Assembly (NCBI GenBank): GCA_005779525.1
Contig: SXIZ01000113.1
Coordinates: 1 to 25,042 of the forward strand
Source: Methylococcaceae bacterium
GTDB taxonomy: Bacteria > Pseudomonadota > Gammaproteobacteria > Methylococcales > Methylomonadaceae
Direction of reading: 5' to 3'
Length of the DNA stretch: 25,042 nucleotides
In this document: piece by piece, positions 24,001 to 25,042 of the stretch
How the letters are laid out: each line of letters begins with the position of its first letter
Position numbering within the stretch: the first letter of the stretch is position 1
Translations under genes and position numbers: made by a program
Notes under the pieces: model-generated
Seen by the model: the letters and a program-made list of their open reading frames with translations, nothing else
Databases searched by the model: none
What the model was told of the DNA's origin: nothing

Positions 24001-24019
24001 GTACTACACAATGTAGTAC
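24001..24019 (+). promoter_or_regulatory. Perfect inverted repeat early in the pmoC leader
   Basis: GTACTACA-CAA-TGTAGTAC gives 8 exact pairs with a three-base loop, about 16 nt after the predicted transcription start. It could be a 5' mRNA stabiliser or an operator just downstream of the promoter. Confidence 0.6.
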
Positions 24020-24050
24020 GACTTAAATGGAATTAAACTGAAATGAACAG

Positions 24051-24075
24051 ATTCTGTGTTTTCGCAGAATTTTTT
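24051..24075 (+). terminator. Terminator-like hairpin in the pmoC leader (possible attenuator)
   Basis: ATTCTGTG-TTTT-CGCAGAAT forms 8 pairs (one G-U) and runs directly into T6 (24070-24075), the form of an intrinsic terminator. It lies inside the predicted leader, 21 nt before the pmoC ATG. The stem is AT-rich and would be weak. Confidence 0.5.
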
Positions 24076-24096
24076 AAATTTTATTAGGAGGTAGAA

Positions 24097-24849
24097 ATGG
24101 CTGCTACAACTGAATCAGTAAAAGCTGATGCTGCGGAAGCTCCGCTGTTAAATGTAAAAAATATGATCCTGGGATCACTAGTATATCTAGTGTTTTATGC
24201 ATGGGTTCGTTGGTATGAAGGTATTTATGGATGGTCTGCAGGTTTGGACTCATTCGCACCTGAGTTCGAAACATACTGGATGAACTTCCTGTATATCGAA
24301 ATGATTTTAGAAGTAGTAACTGCATCTATTTTGTGGGGCTACATCTGGAAAACTCGTGATCGTAAAGTAATGTCAATTACTCCACGTGAAGAATTAAGAA
24401 GACATTTCCATCATTGGGTATGGTTGGTAATGTACGGATGGGCTATTTACTTCGGTGCTAGCTACTTCACTGAGCAAGACGGTACTTGGCATCAAACTAT
24501 CGTTCGTGACACTGACTTTACTCCAAGTCACATCATCGAATTTTACTTGAGCTACCCAATCTACATCATCACTGGTGGTGCAGCTTTCTTGTATGCTAAA
24601 ACTAGATTACCAGCTTACCAAGAAGGTAATTCTTTACAATACTTGGTTGCTGTTGTTGGTCCTTTCATGATTCTGCCAAACGTTGGTTTGAATGAGTGGG
24701 GTCACACTTTCTGGTTTATGGAAGAGTTGTTTGTTGCTCCTTTACACTACGGCTTCGTATTCTTCGGATGGGCTGCTTTAGGTGTATTAGGTGTTGTAAA
24801 CATCGAAACAGCTGCAATCGGCAAATTATTGAAAAAAGATTTAGCATAA
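24097..24849 (+). CDS. pmoC: Particulate methane monooxygenase subunit C
   Basis: PmoC is an integral subunit of the copper enzyme that oxidises methane to methanol in intracytoplasmic membranes. The 250-residue protein begins MAATTESVKADAAEAPLLN, as in other type I methanotrophs. It has several membrane helices (about 23-40, 62-82, 106-122, 147-167, 181-195, 216-236). By alignment with M. capsulatus Bath PmoC (offset 28), CuC-site ligands are Asp128, His132 and His145, and CuD-site ligands Asn199, His203 and His217; all are present. AGGAGGT lies 5 nt before the ATG. Codon use is strongly biased, as expected for a very abundant protein. It is first in pmoCAB. AmoC of ammonia oxidisers is the only real alternative and fits less well. 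Confidence 0.97.
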   Translation: MAATTESVKADAAEAPLLNVKNMILGSLVYLVFYAWVRWYEGIYGWSAGLDSFAPEFETYWMNFLYIEMILEVVTASILWGYIWKTRDRKVMSITPREELRRHFHHWVWLVMYGWAIYFGASYFTEQDGTWHQTIVRDTDFTPSHIIEFYLSYPIYIITGGAAFLYAKTRLPAYQEGNSLQYLVAVVGPFMILPNVGLNEWGHTFWFMEELFVAPLHYGFVFFGWAALGVLGVVNIETAAIGKLLKKDLA

Positions 24850-24886
24850 GCTAATCTGCTTCAATTAAAAAAATCTATCTCCTAAG

Positions 24887-24918
24887 GTTGTGCAGAGTTA
24901 TTAATAGCTTTGCACAAC
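24887..24918 (+). promoter_or_regulatory. Stem-loop between pmoC and pmoA
   Basis: GTTGTGCAGAG pairs with CTTTGCACAAC (11 pairs, one G-U) across a 10-base loop. No T-run follows directly. It probably marks an RNA processing or stability site that sets the pmoC:pmoA ratio; partial termination is possible. Confidence 0.65.
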
Positions 24919-24974
24919 TGAGTAGAGAATAGAAAACATAAAAAATATAATTTTAATTTTTAGGAGGTAAGCCA

Positions 24975-25042
24975 ATGAGCGCATCTCAATCAGCTGTACG
25001 GTCACGTGCAGAAGCTATTAAAGTTTCTCGTACTTTCGACTG
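24975..25042 (+). CDS. pmoA: Particulate methane monooxygenase subunit A, 5' end only
   Basis: The first 22 codons and two bases of a 23rd. The protein begins MSASQSAVRSRAEAIKVSR and then TFD, the conserved start of PmoA, the subunit whose gene is the standard marker for methanotrophs. AGGAGGT lies 6 nt before the ATG, the same strong site as pmoC. It follows pmoC by 125 nt, in the usual pmoCAB order. The rest lies outside the window. Confidence 0.95.
   Translation, partial: MSASQSAVRSRAEAIKVSRTFD

Noticed and set aside
24097..24849. Assignment as ammonia monooxygenase subunit AmoC
   Set aside because: The N terminus, the type I methanotroph-like sequence and the following PmoA start all favour PmoC.
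1..25042. tRNA, rRNA, complete insertion sequences or prophage genes
   Set aside because: I looked for cloverleaf tRNA patterns, rRNA segments, transposase and phage motifs and saw none. XerC has the chromosomal neighbourhood and is not a phage integrase.

Overview
The window comes from a gammaproteobacterial (type I) methanotroph of the order Methylococcales. The right end carries pmoC and the first codons of pmoA, subunits of particulate methane monooxygenase. PmoC keeps both sets of known copper-ligand residues. The other genes (lptM-lysA-dapF-DUF484-xerC, rimI, pssA, leuA, tgpA) are typical gammaproteobacterial housekeeping genes. The genus cannot be fixed from this sequence alone.

Layout. 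1-1037 (minus): two overlapping genes, the second a family 2 glycosyltransferase, from a surface polysaccharide locus that continues past the left edge. 1471-5330 (plus): a compact MoxR ATPase / DUF58 / TgpA transglutaminase operon. 5430-7467 (plus): a PAS protein and a methyl-accepting receptor with a zinc-binding CZB domain, which together look like a two-protein version of the Aer redox/energy sensor. 7468-9307: a gene-poor stretch around one outer-membrane SphA/MetA-type barrel gene; it holds an elaborate cloverleaf-like inverted-repeat element. 9308-12391: a solitary RND permease. 12462-14952: pssA and leuA, with a candidate branched-chain leader peptide between them. 15496-17198: rimI, a frameshifted yegP (minus), a small acidic membrane protein and lptM. 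17205-20986: lysA, dapF, DUF484 and xerC, closely packed and partly overlapping. 21195-22551: a DUF2333/DUF4389 pair closed by a strong bidirectional terminator. 22646-23745 (minus): a gamma-class carbonic anhydrase and a small anchored protein of unknown function. 23951-25042: pmo promoter, structured leader, pmoC, intergenic hairpin, start of pmoA.

How the parts fit. LysA and DapF perform the last steps of diaminopimelate/lysine synthesis, and LptM assists LPS-transporter assembly; they share an operon with chromosome-dimer resolution (XerC), as in enterobacteria. The PAS and MCP proteins would report redox or energy state to the chemotaxis kinase. PmoCAB starts methane oxidation and builds the internal membranes.

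No complete undescribed system is proven here. The best candidates are regulatory or structural: the 176-nt cloverleaf repeat element, the terminator-like hairpin in the pmoC leader, the possible leuA leader peptide beginning at the predicted transcription start, the split Aer-like receptor with CZB domain, and the A10 frameshift in yegP. Several short reading frames (lptM and two uncertain mini-ORFs) are also recorded.
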